A DNA stretch of 64,000 bases, from NCBI GenBank assembly GCA_026014595.1, contig JAOZHY010000033.1:62001-126000 (forward strand). Direction: 5' to 3'. A model generated the notes under the pieces. It ran no database searches. It had not been told where the DNA came from and worked only from the letters and a program-made list of their open reading frames with translations. The position numbers were made by a program, and so were the translations under genes. Position 1 is the first letter of the stretch. Each line of letters opens with the position of its first letter. Below are positions 25,415-34,800 of this stretch, piece after piece. Source of the stretch: Candidatus Bathyarchaeota archaeon (GTDB lineage: Archaea > Thermoproteota > Bathyarchaeia > Bathyarchaeales > Bathycorpusculaceae).

Positions 25415-26731
25415 ATGGGTATTCTAACAAGAGCAACCAGAAACATTGCCAGAAGAAAAACAAGAGCCCTACTAGTAATCGTAGCACTAAGCCTTGCCCT
25501 AGCAATGATAGTATCTATTCCGCCAAGCATCACCGCAAGCCAAGAAGCAACCCAAAAAACTATTGACAATCTAACAACCGCCGCCAAAATTGTTGCTTCA
25601 ACAGTAAACATGGCAGCAACCCAACTGGATTGCAACCTCCCATTGACCCTTCGTACAGACGCAGGTCCTTATCACAACGAAACCACCTTTGAACGACCAC
25701 TCATGAATATTACAGAGTACTCCAATCTCACCTACGTACAACATGTGACATACGTTGTACCCGTGCTGGAACAAAGAGCATATGATTGGCCATATACAGT
25801 CTATGGTGTACCTTTAGATGATGCCGAACTACTGAGCAGTTATCCGATACTTCTTCCAGCCAACATTACTGCTGGGCGAAATTTGCAGGCGGGCGATAGC
25901 GGCGTTGTCGTTTTGCATGAGCGCATTGCGAATCATTTTGGTATCGCCGTAGGTGAAACAGTTAACATTTTTGGGCGGGACTTTGAGGTAGTGGGTATTG
26001 AAGGCCAAGAAGCCCTCAATACCACTTATGCTACCATGAGTCTATCTGATGCCCAAGCCATAACTAACACAACTGGGCAAGCGTCGACATTCATAGTCTT
26101 TGCTGACAGCGTGGATAACGTGTACGCCGTCAAAGAACAAATCGTTGGTGCATACCCTAAGCTAACAGTTACGATAGCTCAAACTTTGCTGAACCAAGTT
26201 TATCAAATGCAACGTCAAACCGAGGAGCAATTACAACAAGCGCATGAAACAATGAACCAAATAGAAAGCACCGGCATAGTGGAAATGGGCATTATCACCA
26301 TTGCAGACAGCGCAATAATACTGTTCATAATGCTATATACCGTCCGTGAAAGAACCAAAGAAATCGGCACTCTCAAAGCATTAGGCGCTAGTAACACAAC
26401 AATCCTTGGGCAGTTCATGCTCGAAGGCATACTATTAAGCCTAATAGCTGGCATAGTTGGCATAGTAATCGGCATATTCGGCGCAACCTCATTAGCCAAT
26501 ATACTGCTTCCACAACCGATAACCCAAACTGGAATTGGCATTACAACATCAGGAAGTGGAACATGGGGAGGAAGTGGATCCCTAACAGCAACATCTATCT
26601 CTGTAACCATAACGCCGGAACTTATGCTATTTGGATTAGGTTTTTCAGTATTGTTAGGTGCACTTGGAAGCTTGTATCCTGCTTGGAGAGCAGCAAGAAC
26701 CCGACCAGCGGAGGCAATGCGCTATGAATGA
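25415..26731 (+). CDS. ABC transporter permease, MacB/FtsX type
   Basis: About 438 residues. N-terminal RKTRALLVIVALSLALAMIV helix, then a roughly 260-residue external MacB-type core (AGDSGVVVLHERIANHFGIA, GETVNIFGRDFEVVGIEG), then the FtsX domain with three helices and the conserved ERTKEIGTLKALGAS loop that contacts the ATPase, ending YPAWRAARTRPAEAMRYE. Such permeases drive export or mechanotransmission rather than import. ATG 25415 is preferred over upstream in-frame starts because the promoter and palindrome lie at 25367-25396. The gene end overlaps the ATPase gene by eight bases. Confidence 0.9.
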   Translation: MGILTRATRNIARRKTRALLVIVALSLALAMIVSIPPSITASQEATQKTIDNLTTAAKIVASTVNMAATQLDCNLPLTLRTDAGPYHNETTFERPLMNITEYSNLTYVQHVTYVVPVLEQRAYDWPYTVYGVPLDDAELLSSYPILLPANITAGRNLQAGDSGVVVLHERIANHFGIAVGETVNIFGRDFEVVGIEGQEALNTTYATMSLSDAQAITNTTGQASTFIVFADSVDNVYAVKEQIVGAYPKLTVTIAQTLLNQVYQMQRQTEEQLQQAHETMNQIESTGIVEMGIITIADSAIILFIMLYTVRERTKEIGTLKALGASNTTILGQFMLEGILLSLIAGIVGIVIGIFGATSLANILLPQPITQTGIGITTSGSGTWGGSGSLTATSISVTITPELMLFGLGFSVLLGALGSLYPAWRAARTRPAEAMRYE

Positions 26732-27464
26732 ACTCGTACTTAAAATCGAGAACTTGACCAAGACCTACAAGCTTAGCAAACGAGATGTGCAGCCCTTAAT
26801 CGACCTGAACCTTGAGGTCAAAAGAGGCGAATTCACAGCCATCATGGGACCTTCAGGCTCAGGCAAAACCACACTGCTTAACATCATCGGCTGCATCGAC
26901 AAACCAACAAGCGGCACAGTACTAATTGACAACATAGACATTGCACGCTTGCCAGAATCGCAACTCTACAAGATACGCAGAGACAAAATAGGCTTCATAT
27001 TCCAAAACTTCAACCTGCTGCCATACCTCAACGCCAGAGAAAACGTAGAGTTAGCCATGGAACTCTCAGGTAAATTCAAAGGACAAAGAAAACAAAGAGC
27101 ATTGGAACTGCTTGCCATGGTTGGCTTATCAGAAAGAGAACAACATAGACCTCAAAGGTTAAGCCAAGGCGAACAGCAAAGAGTCGCCATCGCCCGAGCA
27201 TTGGCCAATGACCCAGCCATAATCTTAGCGGATGAACCAACAGGAAATTTGGACAAAAACAGCAAAGAGGAAATCGTGAAGCTACTGGCAAATCTTAACC
27301 AAAAACAAGGCGCTACAATCATAATGGTAACACACGATGAGCACATTGCAGCATCTGCGGAAAGGGTACTTTTTCTTAGCGACGGAAAAATCCAAGACAA
27401 ACAAGCTCAAAAAGGAGACTCTTCCGCAGCCAACCGAAAACAAAGCAGTAAGGTGAGAATGTGA
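26724..27464 (+). CDS. ABC transporter ATP-binding protein (LolD/MacB type)
   Basis: 246 residues. Walker A MGPSGSGKTTLLN, Q-loop FIFQNFNLLPYLNARENV, signature LSQGEQQRVAIARAL, Walker B IILADEPTGNLD and switch His in IIMVTHDEH are all intact. The LNARENVELAM block and the DEPTGNLD pattern place it in the LolD/MacB/FtsE group that partners with FtsX-type permeases. The start ATGAATGA overlaps the permease stop. It powers the exporter and is co-regulated with it by the BlaI-type repressor. Confidence 0.95.
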   Translation: MNELVLKIENLTKTYKLSKRDVQPLIDLNLEVKRGEFTAIMGPSGSGKTTLLNIIGCIDKPTSGTVLIDNIDIARLPESQLYKIRRDKIGFIFQNFNLLPYLNARENVELAMELSGKFKGQRKQRALELLAMVGLSEREQHRPQRLSQGEQQRVAIARALANDPAIILADEPTGNLDKNSKEEIVKLLANLNQKQGATIIMVTHDEHIAASAERVLFLSDGKIQDKQAQKGDSSAANRKQSSKVRM

Positions 27465-28582
27465 AACGAGGGAAAACGAAGGCTTTGAGAGTCGGTGGCA
27501 TCCTTCTCATCTTTTTCCTCTATGCTTTTGCATTATTACTCCAGCCAATTCGAGCAGAGAATACGGCAACAATAACCGTTGGAGGCATGCCTTCGGCTGT
27601 GGCCATAACTCCTAATGGAGAATATGTCTATGTTACGAATGGACATAATGTTTCTGTGATAAGCACTGCCACGAATAAGGTGACAACAACTGTATCTGCT
27701 GGAAGCAACCCCTCTAATGTGGCTATAACTCCTAATGGGGAATATGTCTATGTTGCGAATGGTGGTGACGGTACAGTTTCAGTGATAAACAGAGTAACGA
27801 ATAAGGTGACAGCAACGGTAACCGTTGGAGGCACCCCTTCCGCCGTGGCTATAACGCCCAACGGGGCATACGCCTACGTCGCAAAAGGTGATATTGTAAA
27901 TAATAAGGGGGTTGGCATGGTTTCGGTGATAAACACAGCTTCTAACACCGTAATGACGACGATAACCGTTGGAAGCATCCCTACGTCTGTGGCAATAACC
28001 CCCAACGGAGAATACGCATATGTCACGAATGGCGGCAGCGGTACAGTTTCAGTAATAAGCACAGCTACGAATAAAGTGATGGCAACGGTAACAGTCGGAA
28101 TGAATCCTAGCGGAGTGGTTATAACGTCAAATGGCGCACACGCCTACGTTACTAATCTTGCTAGCAACTCGGTCTCGGTCATAGACACAGCTACTAACAC
28201 AGTAACGGCGACGATTACCGGTTTAAGTTCTCCTAACGGTATAGCTTTAACACCCAACGATGAATACGCATATGTTACAAATGGAGGCAATAATTCGGTC
28301 TCGGTAATAAGCACAACCACGAACACAGTGAATGCCACGGTAACCGTTGGCATCAACCCTTATGGTGTAGCTATAACGCCCAACGGCGAATACGCCTATG
28401 TTACAAATCTTATCAGCGGTACAGTCTCGGTGATAAACACAGCTACGAACTCGGTGCTAACTGACTCCTCAGCCACATCTGGTCAAGAATTTCCTGCCCA
28501 TTTGCTAATAATCGCGGTGGTTGGCTTTGCGATAGTTGTCGTTTCCGTGATTGTCATGGCGAAGAGGAAATCTGGACTATAA
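27461..28582 (+). CDS. YVTN-repeat seven-bladed propeller surface protein
   Basis: 373 residues. A signal helix (GILLIFFLYAFALLLQPI), then seven repeats of about 42 residues, each with AITPNGEYAYVTN or a close variant followed by VSVI-x-TATN-x-V, making one complete propeller; then a C-terminal anchor helix (LIIAVVGFAIVVVSVIVMA) with a KRKSGL stop-transfer. The protein is held outside the membrane. Its GTG overlaps the ATPase stop by four bases, so it is the third cistron of the exporter operon. It may bind the exported or sensed ligand, or surface glycan (inference). Confidence 0.92.
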   Translation: MKRGKTKALRVGGILLIFFLYAFALLLQPIRAENTATITVGGMPSAVAITPNGEYVYVTNGHNVSVISTATNKVTTTVSAGSNPSNVAITPNGEYVYVANGGDGTVSVINRVTNKVTATVTVGGTPSAVAITPNGAYAYVAKGDIVNNKGVGMVSVINTASNTVMTTITVGSIPTSVAITPNGEYAYVTNGGSGTVSVISTATNKVMATVTVGMNPSGVVITSNGAHAYVTNLASNSVSVIDTATNTVTATITGLSSPNGIALTPNDEYAYVTNGGNNSVSVISTTTNTVNATVTVGINPYGVAITPNGEYAYVTNLISGTVSVINTATNSVLTDSSATSGQEFPAHLLIIAVVGFAIVVVSVIVMAKRKSGL

Positions 28583-28588
28583 GTTCCT

Positions 28589-28596
28589 ATTTATAA
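28589..28596 (+). promoter_or_regulatory. TATA-like box for the end-joining operon
   Basis: ATTTATAA just after the propeller gene, about 115 bases before the first start codon; implies a leader of roughly 90 bases. Confidence 0.35.
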
Positions 28597-28709
28597 GGGG
28601 CTATAGACAAGAATCACACAACAGCGAGCAGGTTACGTGTATTTCTGAAAATCGCGAAGGTTCAAATCTTGAAAAACAAAAATAACCAAGGCTTGGAGGC
28701 AACTTAAAA

Positions 28710-29573
28710 ATGAGTGAAAAGCTCACAAAAGTCCAATTCACCAACCTCGACAAAATCCTCTTCCCCAAAATCACAATCACAAAAGCACAGGTAATCGAAT
28801 ATTACATAAAAATCGCCCCGAAAATGCTCAAGTTTCTCGCCAATCGACCGCTGGTGCTCACAAGGTTTCCAGACGGCGTGGACAAACAAGGTTTCTACGA
28901 GAAAGACGCTCCTGAAGGCACACCCTCATGGGTGAAAACCGCTACGCTTTACTCGGAAACCGCCAAACGCGACGTACACTACATTCTATGCAACGACCTT
29001 GACACGCTCATCTGGCTCGCAAACCTGGCAGCCATCGAAATCCACATTCCCTTATCCACAGTTGACCACCGAGACAAGCCCGACTTCGCCTTCTTCGACG
29101 TAGACCCTGAACCGCCAGCCAGGTACGAAGATGCTGCCGAGGTGGCGCTTTTGCTCAAGGAAAAACTAGACCAGCTTGGGCTTGAGCCGTACGTGAAAAC
29201 CTCGGGGAAGAAAGGGCTGCACGTCTTAATCCCTATCGTCCGTGAATACACTTTCAGGGAAACAAGAGCCTTCGTCCACACAGTCGGAAAGCAGTTATCG
29301 AAAGAACACGCGATGGTTGTCTCGGAGTTCTCTGAAACCAAGAGGCCTGGAAAAGTCTTCATAGATTATCTGCAGAACTCGCATGGGCGAACCATGGTGT
29401 GCCCCTACAGCGTGAGAGTGGCGCCGACAGCCACGGTTTCAACCCCATTAGACTGGAGTGAAGTTAAGAAAAGAATAAAGCCAGCCGAGTTTAATATTTT
29501 AAACGTAACGAGTCTATGGAAAGACCCGTGGAAAGACATTTTTGAGAACAAGCAAAAATTGGAGGTTAAATAA
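28710..29573 (+). CDS. ligD: LigD polymerase (primase-polymerase domain) of end joining
   Basis: 287 residues, the usual size of stand-alone LigD-Pol. LTNLDKILFPK-type start (VQFTNLDKILFPKITITKAQ), catalytic acids in FAFFDVDPEPP, nucleotide-binding TSGKKGLHVLIPI, and third acid in GKVFIDYLQN with HGRTMVCPYSVR. Fills gaps with ribo- or deoxynucleotides at broken ends. Directly abuts the Ku gene with no spacing. GGAGG lies 12 bases before the ATG. Confidence 0.95.
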   Translation: MSEKLTKVQFTNLDKILFPKITITKAQVIEYYIKIAPKMLKFLANRPLVLTRFPDGVDKQGFYEKDAPEGTPSWVKTATLYSETAKRDVHYILCNDLDTLIWLANLAAIEIHIPLSTVDHRDKPDFAFFDVDPEPPARYEDAAEVALLLKEKLDQLGLEPYVKTSGKKGLHVLIPIVREYTFRETRAFVHTVGKQLSKEHAMVVSEFSETKRPGKVFIDYLQNSHGRTMVCPYSVRVAPTATVSTPLDWSEVKKRIKPAEFNILNVTSLWKDPWKDIFENKQKLEVK

Positions 29574-30374
29574 GTGGCTAAAAAACCGAAACCCGCTCAG
29601 CCGTCAAGAAGAGCCATCTGGTCAGGAAGCATAACCATTGGTTTAGTTAACGTTCCAGTCAAGCTTTACGCCATGATATACGACCGTGGAATAAACTTCC
29701 ATTTCCTGCACCAAACTGACAATCAACCGTTAAAATACGAGCGCGTATGCACCAAAGACGGAAAAATCGTTCCTTGGCAAGAAGTCGCCAAAGGCTATGA
29801 AGTCGCCAAAAACGAGTACGTTGTCTTTGACAAAGAAGAACTTGAAGCCGTCAAGCCAGAATCCGACAAACGCATCCGCATCGACAAATTCGTCGACTAC
29901 TTCTCCGTCGACCCAACATACTTCAACACCACATACGCCCTGATGCCGGACAAAAGCAACGACGCCTACAGCCTGCTGCTCGCCGCACTCCAGAAAATGG
30001 GCAAGGCTGGCGTAGGAAGAATAACACTGCGCACCAAAGAGTATCCTGTTCTGGTGCACGCGTACAAGGGTGCACTCGTGCTGACCACCCTGCGATACGC
30101 TTACGACGTAGTGGATCCACAAGCCTTTGAGGAGTTGAAGGAGCTTAAGGCGCCTGAAAAAGCGGAGCTTGACTTGGCTATGAAAATCGTCAAGGACCTT
30201 TCAGGCGAATTCGACATAACCGAGTACGAGGACACCTACAAGCAGAAAGTAGAGGAACTTATCGCGAAGAAGCTAAAAGGCGAGAAAATAGTGGTGGAGA
30301 AACCTGCAGAGGAAGAAGTCAAAGGGCTCATGGTTGCCTTGCGCGAGACGCTTAAGCAGCTGGAAAAGAAATGA
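29574..30374 (+). CDS. ku: Ku homodimeric end-binding protein
   Basis: 266 residues. RRAIWSGSITIGLVNVPVKL at the N-terminus and the bridge/pillar segments VCTKDGKIVPWQEVAKGYEV, YFSVDPTYFNTTYAL and GALVLTTLRYAY are diagnostic for prokaryotic Ku. The lysine-rich C-terminus is short, so no extended DNA-binding tail. Binds double-strand ends and recruits the polymerase and ligase encoded on either side. GTG start directly after the polymerase stop; the gene end overlaps the ligase ATG. Confidence 0.96.
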   Translation: MAKKPKPAQPSRRAIWSGSITIGLVNVPVKLYAMIYDRGINFHFLHQTDNQPLKYERVCTKDGKIVPWQEVAKGYEVAKNEYVVFDKEELEAVKPESDKRIRIDKFVDYFSVDPTYFNTTYALMPDKSNDAYSLLLAALQKMGKAGVGRITLRTKEYPVLVHAYKGALVLTTLRYAYDVVDPQAFEELKELKAPEKAELDLAMKIVKDLSGEFDITEYEDTYKQKVEELIAKKLKGEKIVVEKPAEEEVKGLMVALRETLKQLEKK

Positions 30375-31771
30375 GCCGCAACTACAAGCCCATGCTCGCT
30401 AAACTCGCATCCAAGCCTTTCTCGGATAAGGATTGGGTGTTCGAGGTTAAGTGGGATGGGTTCCGAGCCATAGCATACGTCAACCAGGAACTGAGCCTGA
30501 GAAGCCGCAACCAGAAAGAACTGAAATACAATTTCCCAGAACTATTAGAGCTGACAGAGCTAACGCGCAACGTGGTTCTTGACGGCGAAATCATCGTCAT
30601 GAAAGAAGGCAAAGCCGATTTTCAAGCGCTACTGGAAAGAGGAAAAGCCGTTTCCCCGACCGAAATTCAACTAGCGAACCTTCAAACGTCAGCAGTGTAC
30701 GTGGTATTTGACATCCTCGAGAAAGACGGAAACCCCCTTCTCAATTTGCCCTTGATGGAGAGAAAGAGAATTCTGCGCAACTCGGTTCAGGAAGGCAAAC
30801 ACGTTTTGCTCTCAGATGTCGTGGAGGAGAACGGCGAAGCCTATTACGCAGCGGCTTTGCAGAAAGGCTTGGAAGGCATCATGGCGAAGAAAAAAGACAG
30901 CCCATACGAACCCGGCGTCAGAAGCGGAAACTGGCTGAAAATAAAAAAGCTACGCTCCTGCGACTGCGTCATCTTCGGCTACACGAAAGGCACAGGTGCC
31001 AGAGCCAAAACATTCGGCGCTCTGCTGCTTGGGCTTTACAACAGCGAAGGCAAACCCGTTTACGTTGGCAAGGTTGGAACTGGCTTCTCACGGGAAAAAC
31101 TGCGCACGCTACTGGAAGCGTTCAAAACGCTGGAGACGGATTCAGCTCCCTTCACAGTAGACATCTCTGACGAGATAACGTGGCTTAAGCCCAAACTGGT
31201 CTGCGAAGTAGGCTATCAGGTTGTTACGCGAGACGTGAGGCTACGGATGCCGCGGTTCCTCGGCTTGCGGGAAGACAAGCTTCCTTCGGAATGCACACTG
31301 GACCAAATAGTTAAGGGCGAACTTGCGGAGTACCAGTCAAAACGCGACTTCAACGTCACAGCAGAACCCAAAGGCGGAGGAAAAAAGGATGCAACAACGG
31401 CGAAGATTTTTGTGGTCCAGGAACATCACGCACGAAGATTGCATTATGATTTACGTTTGGAGAAGAATGGTGTTTTGAAAAGCTGGGCTGTGCCAAAGGG
31501 GATTCCGGAAAGCTCAGACGAGAAGCGGTTGGCGGTTGAAACCGAGGACCATCCACTTGAGTATGCAGATTTTGAGGGGACAATTCCAGAGGGGCAGTAT
31601 GGTGCTGGCACCGTGACGATATGGGACAAAGGCTCATATGAAACGAAGGTGTGGGACGAAAAAATGATAGAGGTCATGCTCAACGGCGAAAGGCTGAAGG
31701 GGCGCTACGTGTTGGTGAGGCTGAAGAAAGCTGGAGAAAAAAGTTGGCTGCTGCTTAAAGGAAAGGAGTAG
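30371..31771 (+). CDS. ligD: LigD ATP-dependent DNA ligase fused to 3'-phosphoesterase
   Basis: 466 residues. Ligase motif I FEVKWDGFRAI with nucleotidyl Lys 27, motif III-IV region (VYVVFDILEKDG, GLEGIMAKKKDSPY) and motif V NWLKIKKLRSCD, then an OB-fold. From about residue 345 a phosphoesterase domain follows: FVVQEHHARRLHYDLRLE, LKSWAVPKG, HPLEYADFEGTIP and YGAGTVTIWDKG. The order ligase then phosphoesterase, with the polymerase as a separate gene, differs from Mycobacterium (Pol-PE-Lig) and Pseudomonas (PE-Lig-Pol). ATGA overlap with ku. Confidence 0.95.
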   Translation: MSRNYKPMLAKLASKPFSDKDWVFEVKWDGFRAIAYVNQELSLRSRNQKELKYNFPELLELTELTRNVVLDGEIIVMKEGKADFQALLERGKAVSPTEIQLANLQTSAVYVVFDILEKDGNPLLNLPLMERKRILRNSVQEGKHVLLSDVVEENGEAYYAAALQKGLEGIMAKKKDSPYEPGVRSGNWLKIKKLRSCDCVIFGYTKGTGARAKTFGALLLGLYNSEGKPVYVGKVGTGFSREKLRTLLEAFKTLETDSAPFTVDISDEITWLKPKLVCEVGYQVVTRDVRLRMPRFLGLREDKLPSECTLDQIVKGELAEYQSKRDFNVTAEPKGGGKKDATTAKIFVVQEHHARRLHYDLRLEKNGVLKSWAVPKGIPESSDEKRLAVETEDHPLEYADFEGTIPEGQYGAGTVTIWDKGSYETKVWDEKMIEVMLNGERLKGRYVLVRLKKAGEKSWLLLKGKE

Positions 31772-31772
31772 C

Positions 31773-32522
31773 ATGACGCTTCATGTGGGCACGATGGGCT
31801 GGAGCTACGACTTCTGGAAAGGCAACTTTTATCCCGAGGACCTGTCGTCCAAAGAGTACTTGGCGTATTACGCTTCGCAGTTTGACACGGTTGAGGTGGA
31901 CAGCACTTTCTACCGCATTCCACGCAAACAAAGCGTGGTAGACTGGAGAGAGCAAACGCCTGAGAATTTCTTGTTTTCGCTAAAGTTTCCGCAGGTCATA
32001 ACCCACGTTAAAATGCTGCGGGATTGTCAGCGGGAAGTGGCGGTGTTCTTGGAGCGCGTTGGGCTCTTGGAGAAGAAGCTTTGCGCTTTGCTGCTTCAAT
32101 TTCCTTACACGTTTGGAATCGAGCAGGTGCCGCTTCTGCACGATTTCCTTCGGAACTTGCCCAAAAAGCACCGTTACGTGGTGGAAGTTAGGAACCGGAA
32201 GCTACTGAACGACGGTTTCTACAATGTCCTCAGGAATAACAGCGTGGCGTTGGCGTGGGTTGACAGCCCTTTCATGCCGCAAACCAGCGAAATAACCGCA
32301 GACTTCATCTACGTCAGGTGGGAAGGAGACCACAGAAAAGTCAAAGGCACCTTAGGCAGAAGAGAAGTGGACAGAACAAACAGCATCAAATCGTGGGCTG
32401 ACAAACTAAAGCCTTTCGTGGATGGGCAGACGGAGGTTTTCGGATACTTCAGCAAGTACTATTCAGGGCATTCTCCGTCTGACGTCAAGGACTTTTTGAA
32501 AAACGTTGAGACTGACGTGTGA
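31773..32522 (+). CDS. DUF72 (YecE-like) protein
   Basis: 249 residues, TIM-barrel DUF72. VGTMGWSYDFWKGNFYPEDL at the start, FDTVEVDSTFYRIP, FLFSLKFPQVITH, and YVRWEGDH near the end are family markers. Function is not established. It starts one base after the ligase stop, so it is the fourth gene of the end-joining operon, and a repair-related role is worth considering. Confidence 0.9.
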   Translation: MTLHVGTMGWSYDFWKGNFYPEDLSSKEYLAYYASQFDTVEVDSTFYRIPRKQSVVDWREQTPENFLFSLKFPQVITHVKMLRDCQREVAVFLERVGLLEKKLCALLLQFPYTFGIEQVPLLHDFLRNLPKKHRYVVEVRNRKLLNDGFYNVLRNNSVALAWVDSPFMPQTSEITADFIYVRWEGDHRKVKGTLGRREVDRTNSIKSWADKLKPFVDGQTEVFGYFSKYYSGHSPSDVKDFLKNVETDV

Positions 32523-32541
32523 AAAAAGACTATAACCTTCT

Positions 32542-34566
32542 TTAGGCTTCTACTGGGTACCATTTCTTGATTTCTTCGACAGGCTCTTTTGACTTGTAGT
32601 GGTCGGAAAGCATGCAGTCCAACGACTTGGGGCATGCTAAGCATGAATCTGGTATGCCTTCGCCTTTCTTACGTCGATTAAGATAACCGAAATAGTGCTT
32701 GCACTCGGAATCGGATGGCTTGTTTACCTCTTCCGCATCTGCGGTCTTTCTTTCTGCCTCTGCCCGTTTCGCCAACTGCGCTGCCAGCCTTTCGACCTTT
32801 TGCTTTACCTCCAATCGCCGCGCTTCCTTTCGTTCTTCCTCTAACCGCTCCGCTTCTCGCCGTTCCACTTCCTTTCGTTCAGCCTCTAAACGTTCTGCCT
32901 TTAGTTCCTCCTCCAACCATTGGGCTTTCTGTTCTGCCTTCAATTGTTCCGCCTCTAGCCGCTCCAATTCCTTGTTTTGCGCTTCTAACCGTTCCGCCAT
33001 CTGCCCTGAAGCTAACCGCTCTGCTTTTAGCTCTGATTCTAATTGTGTTGCTTTCCCCTCTGCTATCAGTAGTTCCGCTTCTAACCTTTCCGTTTTCCGT
33101 TCCGCTTCCATCAGTTCCGTCTCTAATCTTTCCACTTTCCGCTCTATCGTCATCCTTTGTGCTTCTACTCGTTCTGCTTCCAGTCTTTCCATCTCTTTTC
33201 TTTCCGCTTCGAGCCGTTCTGCTTCTAACCGTTCTGCCCTTCGCTCTTCCTCCAAAAGCTCTAATTTCCGCCGTTCCTCCAGCAGTTGCGACTCCAAAAG
33301 TTTCGTCTTTCTTTCTGCCTCTTCCAGCTCTGACTCTAGTTGCCCTGTTTTTTGTTTTGATTCTTCGCGTTCTGCCTCCAGTTCCGCCTCCAACTGTTTT
33401 GCCGTTTCTTCGGCTTCGGAAAGTTTTGTTTCTAGTTGTTTTGTTTTTCGTTCAGCTTCTAACTGGTCTGTCTTTCGCTCTGTAGCCAGTCGTTCTACTT
33501 CTCTTTGTATTTCTTCCCGTTCCGCCTCCAATAATCGCAGCTTTCTTTCTGCGTCAGCCCGTTCAATCTTCATCTGCTCTGTTTTCTTTCGTTCTGCCAG
33601 CAGTTCTGACTCCAGCTGTTTTGCTTTTTGTTCTGTTTCCAGCAGTTTCGCTTCTAGCAGTTTTGTTTTCTTTTTCGCCTCTACACTTTCTGCCTTTCTT
33701 TTTGCTTCCAGCTGTTGCATTTTCTTTCGCTCTGCCTTCAGCCGTTCTGCCTGCTGCCGCTCAGATTCCTGTCGTTCCGCCTCTAACCGTTCTATTTCTA
33801 GCTGCGCTTCCTTTAGTTGTGCTTCCAATTGTTCCGCTCTTTGTTCTGCTTCTAACCGTTTAGTTTCTGCCTGCTCGACTTTTTGTTCTGCTTCGTTTAG
33901 CGCGGTCCCTAACCGTTTCGCTTTTCTTTCCGACTCCAAGAGCTCTGCCGCTATTTGCTTTGCTTTGTGCTCTAAATCAAGACGCTCTGCCTCTATTTGC
34001 GCGACTTCTTGTTCTGCCTTTTCGCGTTCGGCTAGCAGTTCCTCTTCTAACTGCTTTATCTTGTGCTTTGCCTCCAAACGTTCCGCCCGGCGTTCTTCCT
34101 CCAACCGCGCCATTTTCTGTTCTGCTTCTAAGCGCTCTGCCTCTGCCCGTTCTGCCGCTTGTACTTCCGCCATTCGTTGCGCTTCTATCTGCTCTTCCTT
34201 CTGCTTTGCTGCTAATCGCGAAGCCGCAAGCTCTGATTCCAACCTCTTCGCCCTTTTCTCTGCTTTTAGCCGCTCTGCTTCCAGCCGCTCTGACTTCTTC
34301 CGTTCTGCCTTTAGCTCAGCCTCTAAAGCATCTGCTTTTTGCTCCGCTGCCAAGCGTTCGGCTTCTTTTCTCTTGAGGTCCTCTTCTGTTGGTCCCCGCT
34401 TCTTTGTTTTCTCGTTTCCCAGCACCGTCTCCATATTAACAAGTGTTTGACAGGTTGGACACAAGTAGTAAACCAGTTTTTTAGGTCTGGTAAAAACGCT
34501 CTTACAATTAGGATTTGAACAACAGTAGCTTATAACTTCACGCTTCTCTTCGCCTGTCTTCTGCAT
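32542..34566 (-). CDS. Giant coiled-coil protein with N-terminal zinc ribbon
   Basis: About 674 residues. Residues 15-45 form a CxxxC...CxxC zinc ribbon (SYCCSNPNCKSVFTRP, YLCPTCQTLV). Residues about 60-610 are an uninterrupted Glu/Arg/Lys/Ala/Leu helix built from variants of RLEAERxxAE, either a coiled coil or a charged single alpha-helix. The C-terminal 50 residues have HYFGYLNRRKKGEGIPDSCL plus a second cysteine cluster (CxxC and a later C, LACPKSLDC). So two metal-binding ends are joined by a possible 80-nm rod. Function unknown; scaffold or tether is inference. Convergent with the end-joining operon. GTG 34569 is an alternative start. Confidence 0.8.
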   Translation of the reverse strand: MQKTGEEKREVISYCCSNPNCKSVFTRPKKLVYYLCPTCQTLVNMETVLGNEKTKKRGPTEEDLKRKEAERLAAEQKADALEAELKAERKKSERLEAERLKAEKRAKRLESELAASRLAAKQKEEQIEAQRMAEVQAAERAEAERLEAEQKMARLEEERRAERLEAKHKIKQLEEELLAEREKAEQEVAQIEAERLDLEHKAKQIAAELLESERKAKRLGTALNEAEQKVEQAETKRLEAEQRAEQLEAQLKEAQLEIERLEAERQESERQQAERLKAERKKMQQLEAKRKAESVEAKKKTKLLEAKLLETEQKAKQLESELLAERKKTEQMKIERADAERKLRLLEAEREEIQREVERLATERKTDQLEAERKTKQLETKLSEAEETAKQLEAELEAEREESKQKTGQLESELEEAERKTKLLESQLLEERRKLELLEEERRAERLEAERLEAERKEMERLEAERVEAQRMTIERKVERLETELMEAERKTERLEAELLIAEGKATQLESELKAERLASGQMAERLEAQNKELERLEAEQLKAEQKAQWLEEELKAERLEAERKEVERREAERLEEERKEARRLEVKQKVERLAAQLAKRAEAERKTADAEEVNKPSDSECKHYFGYLNRRKKGEGIPDSCLACPKSLDCMLSDHYKSKEPVEEIKKWYPVEA

Positions 34567-34800
34567 CACTTCAGCGCTCTTTCATCATGAAGACTGCCTC
34601 AGAAACCTATTTAGCGCTTGTTTAAGTAAACTCAGTATTAAGCATCCAATTTTGCACTTGAGTTAAAACAGAATACGCAAGCATCAGGGGTTTAGAATTC
34701 ATCACTACACTGCTGGTTAAGCGATCTAAATCGTCTGGAATTGAACTAACCGATGGTTTTATTTTCAAAATTCAGCATACTCTTATTATTGAGGGTACCG

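Noticed and set aside
27461-28582. Repetitive DNA considered as a possible CRISPR or tandem-repeat element
   Set aside because: The repeats are codon-level YVTN propeller repeats in one intact frame, without regular spacers.
28658-28670. GGTTCAAATC resembling a tRNA T-loop
   Set aside because: No matching stem, no acceptor or D arm; it lies in the leader of the end-joining operon.
32699-34450. 583-codon serine/cysteine-rich open frame on the plus strand
   Set aside because: It is the antisense of the Glu/Arg/Ala coiled-coil repeats, whose codons rarely give stops in reverse; no ribosome site or domain.
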